A stretch of 7,832 nucleotides of DNA from Kiritimatiellia bacterium (GTDB lineage Bacteria; Verrucomicrobiota; Kiritimatiellia; RFP12; UBA1067). Location: the NCBI GenBank assembly GCA_017479035.1, contig JAFVCR010000119.1:1-7832 (forward strand). The letters are read 5' to 3'. Of this stretch, positions 1 through 5,723 are shown piece after piece. Every line of letters starts with the position of its first letter. The stretch's first letter is position 1. A model generated the notes under the pieces. That model did no database searches. It worked only from the letters and a program-made list of their open reading frames with translations, and was not told where the DNA came from. A program made the position numbers and the translations under genes.

Positions 1-886
1 CCATTGCGCTTACCGGGTTCACGGCTTTGTCGGTGGAAATCATTACGAACCGTTCTACTCCTGCCTCTACGGCAACCTCTCCCAAGAGCCGTGTTGCAAG
101 CGTATTGTTGCGCAATCCTTCAAGCGGATGCATCTCCACCATAGGAACGTGTTTGTATGCCGCCGCATGCAGGATCGTCTGCGGTTTGTGCCGGGCTAGT
201 ATATCTCTCATCCGTGCGGTGTCGTTGACATCTGCCAACACCGGGACGCAGCGCGCGTTGGTGTTCAGTGCACGCATTCTGCGGTCGATTTCATATAATG
301 CGTGCTCGCTGCGTTCCACCATAAGCACTTCGCCGGCACCGCACAATGCGCATTGCCGCACGATTTCCGAGCCGATCGACCCTCCGGCACCGGTAACCAT
401 TACGCACTTGCCGGCCAGCAGACGCACTACGTCTTCCGTGTCGGCAATGCTCTCTTCGCGATGCAACAGTGCTTCCGTTTGCTGCCTGGCCGTATTGTAA
501 GCGGCCGCCAGATACCGTGTCGCGCCCACGAATGCGGCCGCAAAGAACGTGTTGAGGAAGGAAATCGTGTATGGTGGGCGTATGAAAAGCCATCCCACAT
601 CTGGAAGGAGCGCGCGCAGTGCAAGTAATATCGTGCATGAAACGGTAAATGCCGCCGCGAAGCGGGGGAGATCCAGTGGACGAATACCACGGCGTTTCGT
701 ACATCCAAACGCCGCGAGTGAAAGGGTTTGCACAAACCACACGGTGGCGAAACTCACCCATACCGCGCCCCAACCCCACATCGGTTCGCGGAAATCGAAG
801 CGCAACATGAATGCGGCGGCGTAGGCAGCAGCCATCGCTGCGCTGTCGCACAAAGCAAGTGCAATTGACGATACCCGGTTTTTCAT
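1..886 (-). CDS. CapD/WbpM/FlaA1-like membrane-anchored nucleotide-sugar 4,6-dehydratase, C-terminus beyond window
   Basis: The first 295 codons are visible, read from the ATG at 886-884. This family converts UDP-HexNAc to a 4-keto-6-deoxy sugar for surface polysaccharide or glycan synthesis. About four hydrophobic segments (residues roughly 5-27, 45-65, 80-100 and 112-135) should anchor it in the inner membrane. An extended-SDR Rossmann domain follows: VTGAGGSIGSEI from residue 164, an ADVNDT segment, HAAAYKHVPMVE, and STDKAVNPVSAM at the cut edge. The final Met sits where large membrane homologues such as WbpM carry Met instead of the catalytic Tyr. The NAD loop begins at about residue 166, whereas WbpM-type proteins have it at around 300. 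The middle Rossmann-like (CoA-binding-like) domain therefore seems to be absent. The start lies one base past the stop of the upstream gene and has no clear Shine-Dalgarno, so translational coupling is likely. The exact sugar product cannot be told. Confidence 0.9.
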   Translation of the reverse strand, partial: MKNRVSSIALALCDSAAMAAAYAAAFMLRFDFREPMWGWGAVWVSFATVWFVQTLSLAAFGCTKRRGIRPLDLPRFAAAFTVSCTILLALRALLPDVGWLFIRPPYTISFLNTFFAAAFVGATRYLAAAYNTARQQTEALLHREESIADTEDVVRLLAGKCVMVTGAGGSIGSEIVRQCALCGAGEVLMVERSEHALYEIDRRMRALNTNARCVPVLADVNDTARMRDILARHKPQTILHAAAYKHVPMVEMHPLEGLRNNTLATRLLGEVAVEAGVERFVMISTDKAVNPVSAM

Positions 887-887
887 G

Positions 888-1481
888 TCAGGAATTATTC
901 TTGTTGCATTTTGCTGTGACGGAAACGAATACGCACGAAGAGAGAATCGCGCCGAGAGTGTCGCACAGAATGTCCTTCTGTGCATCCCACACATCGCCTT
1001 GTGCACCCACAAATGCAAGCCCAGCGGTGCCGCCGTCGAGCTCTGCGCCAATCCATTCGATTATCTCCCATGCTCCTGCCATCGCCATTATTGCAAGCGT
1101 TCCGGAAACCGCCGCAGCGATACGGTGGCGCGCCCACCCTGTGCGCAGGAACAGTTCCGCGAAAAGATAAGCGTTCAAACCAATGCAGAAATGCGCCACG
1201 CGATCGTAACAGTTGCGGTCGCCGTCCACAGCGAACACCTTGAATGGCACATTTTCAAACGTATAGTGCGCACCGATGGTATGCATCGCAAGCCAAATGG
1301 AAACGATGGCGTATGCCGCTGCGGAGAAACGCATGCGCTTGTATGTGGCGGCAAGCAGTGCGAAAACGCCCAGCACCCAAACCATTTCCATCCACCATAC
1401 CGTCCAGTCTGCGGGGTCGCATGCCGACCATGCTACGATTGCGGCGAGCGTTGCCGCCAACCATGTTTCGATGCGCTTCAT
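888..1481 (-). CDS. DUF2238 (YjdF-like) integral membrane protein
   Basis: This 197-residue protein has about five or six hydrophobic segments. Its conserved blocks are typical of the DUF2238/YjdF family: HTIGAHYTFENVPF (67-80), NCYDRVAHF (90-98), WEIIEW (138-143) and GAQGDVWDAQKD (159-170) followed by DTLGA. The repeated polar residues inside or beside membrane segments (His, Tyr, Asp, Arg, Glu, Trp) are the family hallmark. They resemble a VanZ-like fold, but no function is established and none is assigned here. The gene begins 13 bases after the pyrB stop and ends one base before the capD-like start, so the three genes probably share one transcript from the pyrB promoter. There is no strong Shine-Dalgarno before the ATG, only a purine-rich AAGCAAG. 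Family assignment is firm; role unknown. Confidence 0.85.
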   Translation of the reverse strand: MKRIETWLAATLAAIVAWSACDPADWTVWWMEMVWVLGVFALLAATYKRMRFSAAAYAIVSIWLAMHTIGAHYTFENVPFKVFAVDGDRNCYDRVAHFCIGLNAYLFAELFLRTGWARHRIAAAVSGTLAIMAMAGAWEIIEWIGAELDGGTAGLAFVGAQGDVWDAQKDILCDTLGAILSSCVFVSVTAKCNKNNS

Positions 1482-1494
1482 CTTGCTTGCGGTC

Positions 1495-2568
1495 TCAAAA
1501 ACCCATGATTTGTTTTTCGTAACCGAACGTCATTGCAATCAGCGCAGAACGTATCCACATGCCGTTGCGCATCTGCCGCCAATACATTGCGCGGGGATCG
1601 CGGTCGCAGCAAGTGGCGATTTCATCGCGGCGCGGCAGCGGATGCATGATGATGCCATCCTTCGGCAGCAGGTCGAGTTCTTCCTGTCCAAACTTGAAAC
1701 GAGAGGAATCTACTTTAGCCGATTCGCCCTTGGATTCGTCCCACTCGTCTTGTATGCGCGTCATGTAAACCGCATCGGATTGCGGCACATTTCCGCGCAG
1801 ATCGGAAGACTTTTCCCACGCCACACCCTTTGCGGAGAGGATGTCTGTCACGTCCTGCGGTACCTGCCATGCATCGGGTGCAACGAATATCTGGCGTATT
1901 CCGGGGAAGTTCGTGAGCAGATACGAAAGAGACCTCACCGTGCGCCCGCGCAGCAGATCGCCGCAGAAAGTGATGGTGCGGTTTTGCAAGCCGCCTTTGT
2001 TTTCAAACGAGCGCAGAAGCGTGTAGATATCCAAGAGTGCCTGCGTGGGATGCTGATCCTTGCCGGAGCCTGCGTTCAAGATTGGGATCGGCCTATCCGA
2101 ATTGGACAGTTCCCACGCCATCTGCTCGGCAAGACCTTTTTCCGGCGTGCGCATGATTATGAGGTCGAAGTAACTGGAGAACGTGCGTATGGAGTCCTCT
2201 TTCGATTCACCCTTGAACTCGGAGGATGTGGCCGTGTCGCGCACGGATCCGGTTGTTAGCCCCAGTATCTGACAGGCGGCAAGATGGGAAAGGAACGTGC
2301 GCGAACTCGGTTGCGAGAAATACAACATTGCCCGCTTGTGCGTAAGGAGAGACTTCAAAAACAATGCGCCCTCTTTCGTTTTCGCCATGAACCGTATACG
2401 GTTTGCAAGTGCTGCAAGGCGCTCGAGAAGGGGACGGTCGAACTGTTGCGCGAACAAAGTGTGAAACGGCTCTCCATCGCCTCCCGGGCGCTCCAGATAC
2501 GGCCGTTTGTCTTCCAGCGGCAGTGCAAGAAAATCCTCGCGCGAGATGTATTGTAGATTTTTCTCCAT
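1495..2568 (-). CDS. pyrB: Aspartate carbamoyltransferase catalytic chain
   Basis: The enzyme joins carbamoyl phosphate and aspartate to give carbamoyl-aspartate, the committed step of pyrimidine synthesis, in the cytosol. At 357 residues it is longer than the roughly 310 of the E. coli chain. Visible active-site elements by analogy with E. coli ATCase are the carbamoyl-phosphate loop QPSSRTF (87-92, variant of STRT), FKGES with Lys119 in the 80s-loop position, IMRTP with Arg140, DQHPTQALLDIYT (171-183), GRTVRS with Arg209, YMTRIQDEW with Arg271, and HPLPRRDEI (309-317). The C-terminal block DPRAMYWRQMRNGMW is typical of a bacterial subclass seen in PVC-type genomes. The ATG at 2568 is chosen because AAAGGAG sits 8-9 bases upstream. 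The longer in-frame GTG at 2619 overlaps the promoter -10 box and is rejected. No regulatory chain (pyrI) is visible. Ornithine transcarbamylase is less likely given the aspartate-type HPLPRRDEI context. Confidence 0.95.
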   Translation of the reverse strand: MEKNLQYISREDFLALPLEDKRPYLERPGGDGEPFHTLFAQQFDRPLLERLAALANRIRFMAKTKEGALFLKSLLTHKRAMLYFSQPSSRTFLSHLAACQILGLTTGSVRDTATSSEFKGESKEDSIRTFSSYFDLIIMRTPEKGLAEQMAWELSNSDRPIPILNAGSGKDQHPTQALLDIYTLLRSFENKGGLQNRTITFCGDLLRGRTVRSLSYLLTNFPGIRQIFVAPDAWQVPQDVTDILSAKGVAWEKSSDLRGNVPQSDAVYMTRIQDEWDESKGESAKVDSSRFKFGQEELDLLPKDGIIMHPLPRRDEIATCCDRDPRAMYWRQMRNGMWIRSALIAMTFGYEKQIMGF

Positions 2569-2607
2569 GCAGTTGCTCCTTTGCCCTTCATATTGCGTGC
2601 AAATTGG

Positions 2608-2636
2608 ATTATACCACACCCGTTTCCATTGCGCAA
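2608..2636 (-). promoter_or_regulatory. Promoter of pyrB-yjdF-capD cluster
   Basis: On the minus strand, TTGCGC (2631-2636) is followed by a 17-base spacer and a perfect TATAAT (2608-2613), preceded directly by TGG (extended -10). Transcription should begin near 2600, leaving a leader of about 30 bases that carries the pyrB Shine-Dalgarno. No attenuator or uracil-sensing leader fits in this space. Confidence 0.75.
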
Positions 2637-2700
2637 GCCTTTTCCCGGGCAGTGGCTGGCGCGCATGTATCTATGGTTGTGCGCCATCCTGCCGCCGCAT

Positions 2701-3795
2701 TCATAATATCAGCATGCAGTCGCCGTATGAAAAGAATTTGTATTCCTTGCGCACGGCGAAAGCGTATGCGCAGAGCATCCTCTCGCGCCCGGCGAGTGCG
2801 CTTGTCATCATAAGCAACGTCGACTGCGGCAGATGGAAATTGGTCAGCATGGCATCGGTGGCGCGGAATTCGTATGGCGGATATATAAAGATGTTAGATG
2901 CTCCGCTTCCGGCCGCGATCAACGGTTCTCCATCCTTTTTGTCCCGCGCGGCAACTGTTTCGAGCGTGCGCACTGTTGTAGAACCCACGCAAACGATGCG
3001 CCCGCCTTTCGCCTTTGTTTCGTTTATTGCATCGGCTGTCTCTGGCGGGATGGTGAAAGCCTCAAAATCCATTACATGATCTTCGATGTTCTCCGCTTTC
3101 ACAGGCCGGAACGTGCCGGGCCCTACATGGAGAGTCACGGCTACGCGCCGCACGCCTTTGGCCTCGAGCGCGGCGAATATCTCCGGCGTAAAATGCAGCC
3201 CCGCAGTGGGTGCTGCCACGGAACCAATGTGTCGTGCGTATATCGTTTGGTAGCGCAGGCGGTCTTCTTTCTCTTCTTCAGCCGTGCCTTCGCGTTTTAC
3301 GTATGGCGGAACAGGTATTTTGCCGAATGCATCCAGTAGTTCGTTCAGTGGTCTGTCGCTCTTGAAAACCGCTTGCCACATTCCGCAGCCGAGCGGTTTT
3401 GCAAGCGTTACGGCTAGCTCTTTGCATGGCCCGAACACTGCTGTCTGTCCTTCCCGGCAAGGTCTGCCAGAGCCTAACATCACGTTCCAGACAACCGAGT
3501 TTTTCGCGAGGGCTTCCTCTGGAATCGCGCCGGCCGCAGGATTTACCATCAGCACTTCTACCGCGCCCGGGGAGTCCGCCCAAGTGCCGATCAACCGTGC
3601 CGGGAAAACCTTGGTGTCATTCACCACCAGCAGATCGTCCTGTGTTAGATATTCGGCAATGTCTGCTATGTGGCGATGCTCGATTACACCAGTGGCACGA
3701 TGCAACACCATCATTTTTTCCGTGCCGCGCCTGTCTGCAGGATGCTGCGCTATCAATCGCTCCGGCAGCGGATACCAGAACTGTTTTGTTTTCAT
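2701..3795 (-). CDS. queA: S-adenosylmethionine:tRNA ribosyltransferase-isomerase (queuosine synthesis)
   Basis: QueA transfers and isomerises the ribosyl moiety of SAM onto preQ1 in tRNA to form epoxyqueuosine, a late step of queuosine modification. The 364-residue product is close to the usual 340-360. Family blocks appear in order: VNDTKVFPARL (58-68), AAPTAGLHF (194-202), TLHVGPGTFRPV (221-232), TTVRTLE (273-279), TNFHLPQS (318-325) and FFSYGD (354-359) just before the C-terminus. The start at 3795 gives the family N-terminus (YPLPERLIAQHPADRR). The reading frame is open far upstream, but that part overlaps the preceding kinase gene and does not resemble the family. The Shine-Dalgarno is weak. 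The gene lies 22 bases behind the NahK-type kinase stop and is probably cotranscribed with it. That is an unusual partner, since tgt or yajC often neighbour queA. Confidence 0.97.
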   Translation of the reverse strand: MKTKQFWYPLPERLIAQHPADRRGTEKMMVLHRATGVIEHRHIADIAEYLTQDDLLVVNDTKVFPARLIGTWADSPGAVEVLMVNPAAGAIPEEALAKNSVVWNVMLGSGRPCREGQTAVFGPCKELAVTLAKPLGCGMWQAVFKSDRPLNELLDAFGKIPVPPYVKREGTAEEEKEDRLRYQTIYARHIGSVAAPTAGLHFTPEIFAALEAKGVRRVAVTLHVGPGTFRPVKAENIEDHVMDFEAFTIPPETADAINETKAKGGRIVCVGSTTVRTLETVAARDKKDGEPLIAAGSGASNIFIYPPYEFRATDAMLTNFHLPQSTLLMMTSALAGRERMLCAYAFAVRKEYKFFSYGDCMLIL

Positions 3796-3817
3796 ATCCG
3801 TGTGTTCTCGCTCCGGT

Positions 3818-4933
3818 TCACAATTTTTTGAGGACGCTGCGGATCGAGCGTTCGCGCGCTTCGATGGATTCGCACAGGCGGAACTGGACGCGTGCGCGGT
3901 TGAGTTTTTGTTCGGGGACGTTCGTCTTGAAATAATTGTTGCCCGCGAGATAGTCTTGGAAGAATCGCAGCCCCAATTCAAACGGCAGCAGGCGTATGGA
4001 ATCGTATAGATACTCTCGATCGGCATCGGTCATGAACGCACCGGCTTCGGCGATGTATCCTTTGCAGAACGCTAGGCACAAGTCTTCATAGAACGATACT
4101 TTCCCAAGATTTGTCTCTTCCTCGCCCGCAGGATTGCACAGCGAACGCAGCGCATCGCCGAAGTCGATCTGCATCAAACCGGGGCTGACGGTGTCGAGAT
4201 CGATCATCGCCGTGCCTTTGCCGGTAAAATCATCGATCATGATATTGTTGACCTTGGGGTCGCCATGAAACATCCTGCGTTTGAGTTCGCCGCGTGCTTC
4301 GGCTTTTTCAAGGACGAGTGCGAGATCTCTCCGCGCTTCTATGAACTTTGCAAGCCGCTTTGCCTCCATTGAGGCATTCAAACGGTCCTGCGCGAGCGGT
4401 TCGTCGGCGAGGGTGCTGTCGTAGTTTTCCAGATACCCGCTTGTGATGTGGAACCCCGGCAGCGGATCCTTTACAAGTGCCGGATCCATATCGGATACGA
4501 GATAGTGGAAATGGCCTAGTGCCGCACCGCATTCCTGCACATGCTCCGCACTTTGCGCCACATCGAACGCGTGCGCGGAAAGGATGCGTGTGATGACGCG
4601 CCAAACGTCCCCATTTTCATCTTTGACGAAATCCTTGCCGTCTTTTGTCTTTATTATACGCGGCATTTGCCATACGCGGTCGTCGCGGCCTTCTGCTGCA
4701 TCGGCCTCAAGCCGCTCGTGGCAATGGCGCGTCACCTCGTGCATATTGTCCATGATGGCCACAGGATCTTTGAAGACGGTGCCGTTTACCTTCTGCACCA
4801 CCACTTGCGTCTCTGTAAAAGTGTTGCGGTATACGGCAAGAAACGTATCGTTGATGTTGCCATTCCCGAACGGCACAAGCGTAACGAGGCGGCCCTTTAT
4901 GTTGAATAGCCCCACCAGCAAAGAGAGTTCCAT
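3818..4933 (-). CDS. NahK-type APH-fold sugar kinase (probable N-acetylhexosamine 1-kinase)
   Basis: The 371-residue protein has the aminoglycoside-phosphotransferase (choline kinase-like) fold. A glycine-rich nucleotide loop GNGNINDTF (23-31) and QKVNGTVFKDP (47-57) lie in the N-lobe. The catalytic Brenner motif HGDPKVNN (223-230, catalytic Asp225, Mg-binding Asn230) and the DFG-like IDLDT (244-248, Asp245) follow, then PG-DFGDALRS (251-264) and RFFQDYLAGNNYF (323-335). This layout matches NahK, which phosphorylates GlcNAc/GalNAc at C1 in lacto-N-biose and mucin glycan salvage. Members are often annotated as a phosphotransferase or, historically, as mucin-desulfating proteins. Substrate is inferred, not shown. 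AAAGGA about 8-10 bases before the ATG supports the start. A promoter lies at 4963-4991 and queA follows 22 bases downstream. Confidence 0.85.
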   Translation of the reverse strand: MELSLLVGLFNIKGRLVTLVPFGNGNINDTFLAVYRNTFTETQVVVQKVNGTVFKDPVAIMDNMHEVTRHCHERLEADAAEGRDDRVWQMPRIIKTKDGKDFVKDENGDVWRVITRILSAHAFDVAQSAEHVQECGAALGHFHYLVSDMDPALVKDPLPGFHITSGYLENYDSTLADEPLAQDRLNASMEAKRLAKFIEARRDLALVLEKAEARGELKRRMFHGDPKVNNIMIDDFTGKGTAMIDLDTVSPGLMQIDFGDALRSLCNPAGEEETNLGKVSFYEDLCLAFCKGYIAEAGAFMTDADREYLYDSIRLLPFELGLRFFQDYLAGNNYFKTNVPEQKLNRARVQFRLCESIEARERSIRSVLKKL

Positions 4934-4962
4934 CTATAGATCCTTTCAATCAAACCGATCCA

Positions 4963-4991
4963 ATTCTACCATAAATCATGGATTTCGGCAA
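4963..4991 (-). promoter_or_regulatory. Promoter of nahK-like kinase and queA
   Basis: On the minus strand, TTGCCG (4986-4991) is separated by 17 bases from TAGAAT (4963-4968), with TGG directly before the -10. Transcription would start near 4956, about 23 bases before the ATG. The -35 box lies only 8 bases from the direct repeat bounding the putative mobile element, so that insertion may have replaced whatever sequence once lay upstream of this promoter. Confidence 0.65.
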
Positions 4992-4999
4992 TTCAAATC

Positions 5000-5006
5000 C
5001 AATGTC
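5000..5006 (+). repeat. Candidate target-site duplication, left copy
   Basis: CAATGTC directly abuts the left inverted repeat. The identical 7-mer at 5636-5642 directly abuts the right one, as expected for duplicated target DNA. The same 7-mer also occurs at 5220-5226 and 5298-5304 inside the 78-bp repeats, which weakens but does not remove the argument. Confidence 0.5.
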
Positions 5007-5032
5007 CACGCTTATCCCGGAAAATATGGGAT
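5007..5032 (+). repeat. Left terminal inverted repeat of putative element
   Basis: This copy reads CACGCTTATCCCGGA and then, after a short A/T run, TGGGAT. It is inverted relative to the copies at 5382-5405 and 5612-5635. It differs from them mainly by two extra A/T bases in the middle. Confidence 0.55.
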
Positions 5033-5042
5033 AAATTATCCC
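5012..5042. repeat. Alternating TTATCCC / GGGATAA palindromes
   Basis: TTATCCC (5012-5018), GGGATAA (5028-5034) and TTATCCC (5036-5042) alternate in orientation. Either neighbouring pair can fold, and the second pair forms a perfect palindrome around a single A. The motif recurs as GGGATAA at 5394-5400, inside the other end copy. It may be a transposase-binding site or an operator; which one is not decidable here. Confidence 0.5.
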
Positions 5043-5104
5043 TGATATTCATTTGAGCCAATAAAATAATGGGAAAATATATTCCGAGAACAGAGAAAAA
5101 AGAG

Positions 5105-5133
5105 TGGAGACTTTTTCCCGAATACGCTATAAT
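5105..5133 (+). promoter_or_regulatory. Promoter-like box inside the element, plus strand
   Basis: TGGAGA (5105-5110), a 17-base spacer and a perfect TATAAT (5128-5133) form a reasonable sigma70-type promoter. The -10 sits in the short palindrome CGCTATAATAGCG (5125-5137). That palindrome lies inside a longer inverted repeat, GGAGACTT (5106-5113) with AAGTCTCC (5156-5163). No gene follows on the plus strand, so any transcript would be a non-coding one running through the 78-bp repeats. Confidence 0.35.
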
Positions 5134-5180
5134 AGCGTTGCACAAAACAAGAAAGAAGTCTCCCCGTGGCACATAATGTA

Positions 5181-5208
5181 GTTTGCAGTTTGCAGTGTGC
5201 AGTTTGCA
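5181..5208 (+). repeat. GTTTGCA heptamer tandem repeat
   Basis: Four consecutive 7-base units read GTTTGCA, GTTTGCA, GTGTGCA, GTTTGCA, followed by the start of a degenerate fifth. The run leads directly into the 78-bp repeat, whose edges also carry GTTTGCA or GTTTGTA. It looks like a slippage-prone microsatellite. Confidence 0.7.
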
Positions 5209-5354
5209 GTTCTTGCTAGCAATGTCAACCCCACTGTGTACTGTGGGGACGCGGGCGTCTCGCCCGCGGAGGGTTTGCAGTTTGTAGTTCTTGTTAGCAA
5301 TGTCAACCCCACTGTGTACGGTGGGGACGCGGGCGTCTCGCCCGCGGAGGGTTT
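5199..5354 (+). repeat. 78-bp tandem duplication with paired GC hairpins
   Basis: Two adjacent units (5199-5276 and 5277-5354) differ at only three positions. Each holds a hairpin with arms CCCCAC and GTGGGG, and a very stable one, CGCGGGCG-TCT-CGCCCGCG (8-bp perfect stem, 3-base loop). The unit length is a multiple of three, so open frames pass through and give a repeated peptide. This explains the ORFs here without requiring a gene. It looks like a dispersed palindromic repeat that duplicated in place. Confidence 0.85.
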
Positions 5355-5381
5355 GCGGCACACTGCAAATCATTTCGGGGA

Positions 5382-5405
5382 ATCCCAAAATCCGGGATAA
5401 GGGTG
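5382..5405 (-). repeat. Internal copy of the element end sequence
   Basis: This 24-base stretch matches the right terminal repeat (5612-5635) at 22 of 24 positions and in the same orientation. It is inverted relative to the left end at 5007-5032. It could mark the original right end of a shorter 399-bp element. Confidence 0.65.
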
Positions 5406-5450
5406 TCTCGTCCAAGTGCAAGAGTGCATAAGGAGCATATTCTGCCGCCC

Positions 5451-5502
5451 GGGGGTTCCGCTGCGCTCTACCCCCGTCTGTATTCTTGCGCCGCTTCGCG
5501 GC
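5451..5502. repeat. Two neighbouring GC hairpins
   Basis: GGGGGT (5451-5456) pairs with ACCCCC (5470-5475), and GCCGC-TTC-GCGGC (5490-5502) forms a tight stem-loop. Read on the minus strand there is no T-run after either hairpin, so neither is a good terminator for that direction. They belong to the same repeat-rich stretch. The 10-mer TCTGCCGCCC occurs just before them at 5441 and again at 5539. Confidence 0.5.
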
Positions 5503-5611
5503 TTAAAAACTTCGTGGACTTTGTGTGAGGCTTTATGCTCTGCCGCCCCTTGCCATTCATCCGCACCTGCGCCATTGACGACGCTCCATGACGGAACGAG
5601 TCGACCATCTC

Positions 5612-5635
5612 ATCCAAAAATCCAGGATAAGGGTG
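5612..5635 (-). repeat. Right terminal inverted repeat of putative element
   Basis: Read on the minus strand it begins CACCCTTATCCTGGA and runs to GGAT. It is inverted relative to 5007-5032, and the duplicate CAATGTC begins at the very next base. Confidence 0.55.
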
Positions 5636-5642
5636 CAATGTC
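5636..5642 (+). repeat. Candidate target-site duplication, right copy
   Basis: CAATGTC here is identical to 5000-5006 and adjoins the right inverted repeat without a gap. Confidence 0.5.
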
Positions 5643-5648
5643 GGTGAG

Positions 5649-5690
5649 GAAGAAAACAGAAATGGTGGCGGCATCATGCCGTCACCATTT
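5649..5690 (-). terminator. Rho-independent terminator after infA and the Cys-rich gene
   Basis: The arms AAATGGTG (5660-5667) and CACCATTT (5683-5690) extend inward through a wobble pair and CGGC/GCCG to a 5-base loop, giving a stem of about 13 bp. On the minus strand the stem is followed by CTGTTTTCTT. It lies 33 bases past the stop of the preceding gene. The stem is symmetric, but the plus-strand tail is not a clear T-run. Confidence 0.8.
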
Positions 5691-5723
5691 CCATTTATTT
5701 CACATGCATCGTTCCTGGTCGGT

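Larger units (their letters stand above)
5007..5635. mobile_element. Putative non-autonomous (MITE-like) element, 629 bp
   Basis: The ends form imperfect inverted repeats. The left end begins CACGCTTATCCCGGA and the right end, read inward on the opposite strand, begins CACCCTTATCCTGGA (13 of 15 identical). Both continue to a nearby GGAT. A perfect 7-bp direct repeat CAATGTC flanks both ends. The interior holds a third copy of the end sequence (5382-5405), a 78-bp tandem duplication, several GC-rich hairpins and a promoter-like box, and no convincing transposase. It fills nearly all of the stretch between the terminator at 5649-5690 and the kinase promoter. The family is not recognised. Alternatives are a composite of two smaller elements sharing ends (5007-5405 plus a 230-base extension) or an unrelated repeat cluster. 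Confidence 0.5.

Noticed and set aside
1276..2259. Plus-strand open frame of 327 codons
   Set aside because: It is antisense to pyrB, which has all its active-site motifs. The frame is open because of codon bias on the coding strand.
2658..2687. Hairpin TGGCGC/GCGCCA between queA and pyrB
   Set aside because: The arms are only 6 bp around an 18-base loop and no T-run follows on the minus strand, so it is not a supportable terminator. How queA transcription ends is unclear.
3796..4026. Longer N-terminus for queA starting at 4026
   Set aside because: It would overlap the kinase gene by about 200 bases and adds sequence unlike QueA; the internal ATG at 3795 gives the family N-terminus.
5199..5354. 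Possible CRISPR array
   Set aside because: There are only two units, directly joined without spacers, each with internal hairpins; no cas genes nearby.
4993..5421. Minus-strand open frame of 142 codons across the 78-bp repeats
   Set aside because: Its sequence is dictated by the tandem repeat, whose unit is a multiple of three. It has no convincing ribosome-binding site or family motif, and another frame is equally open.
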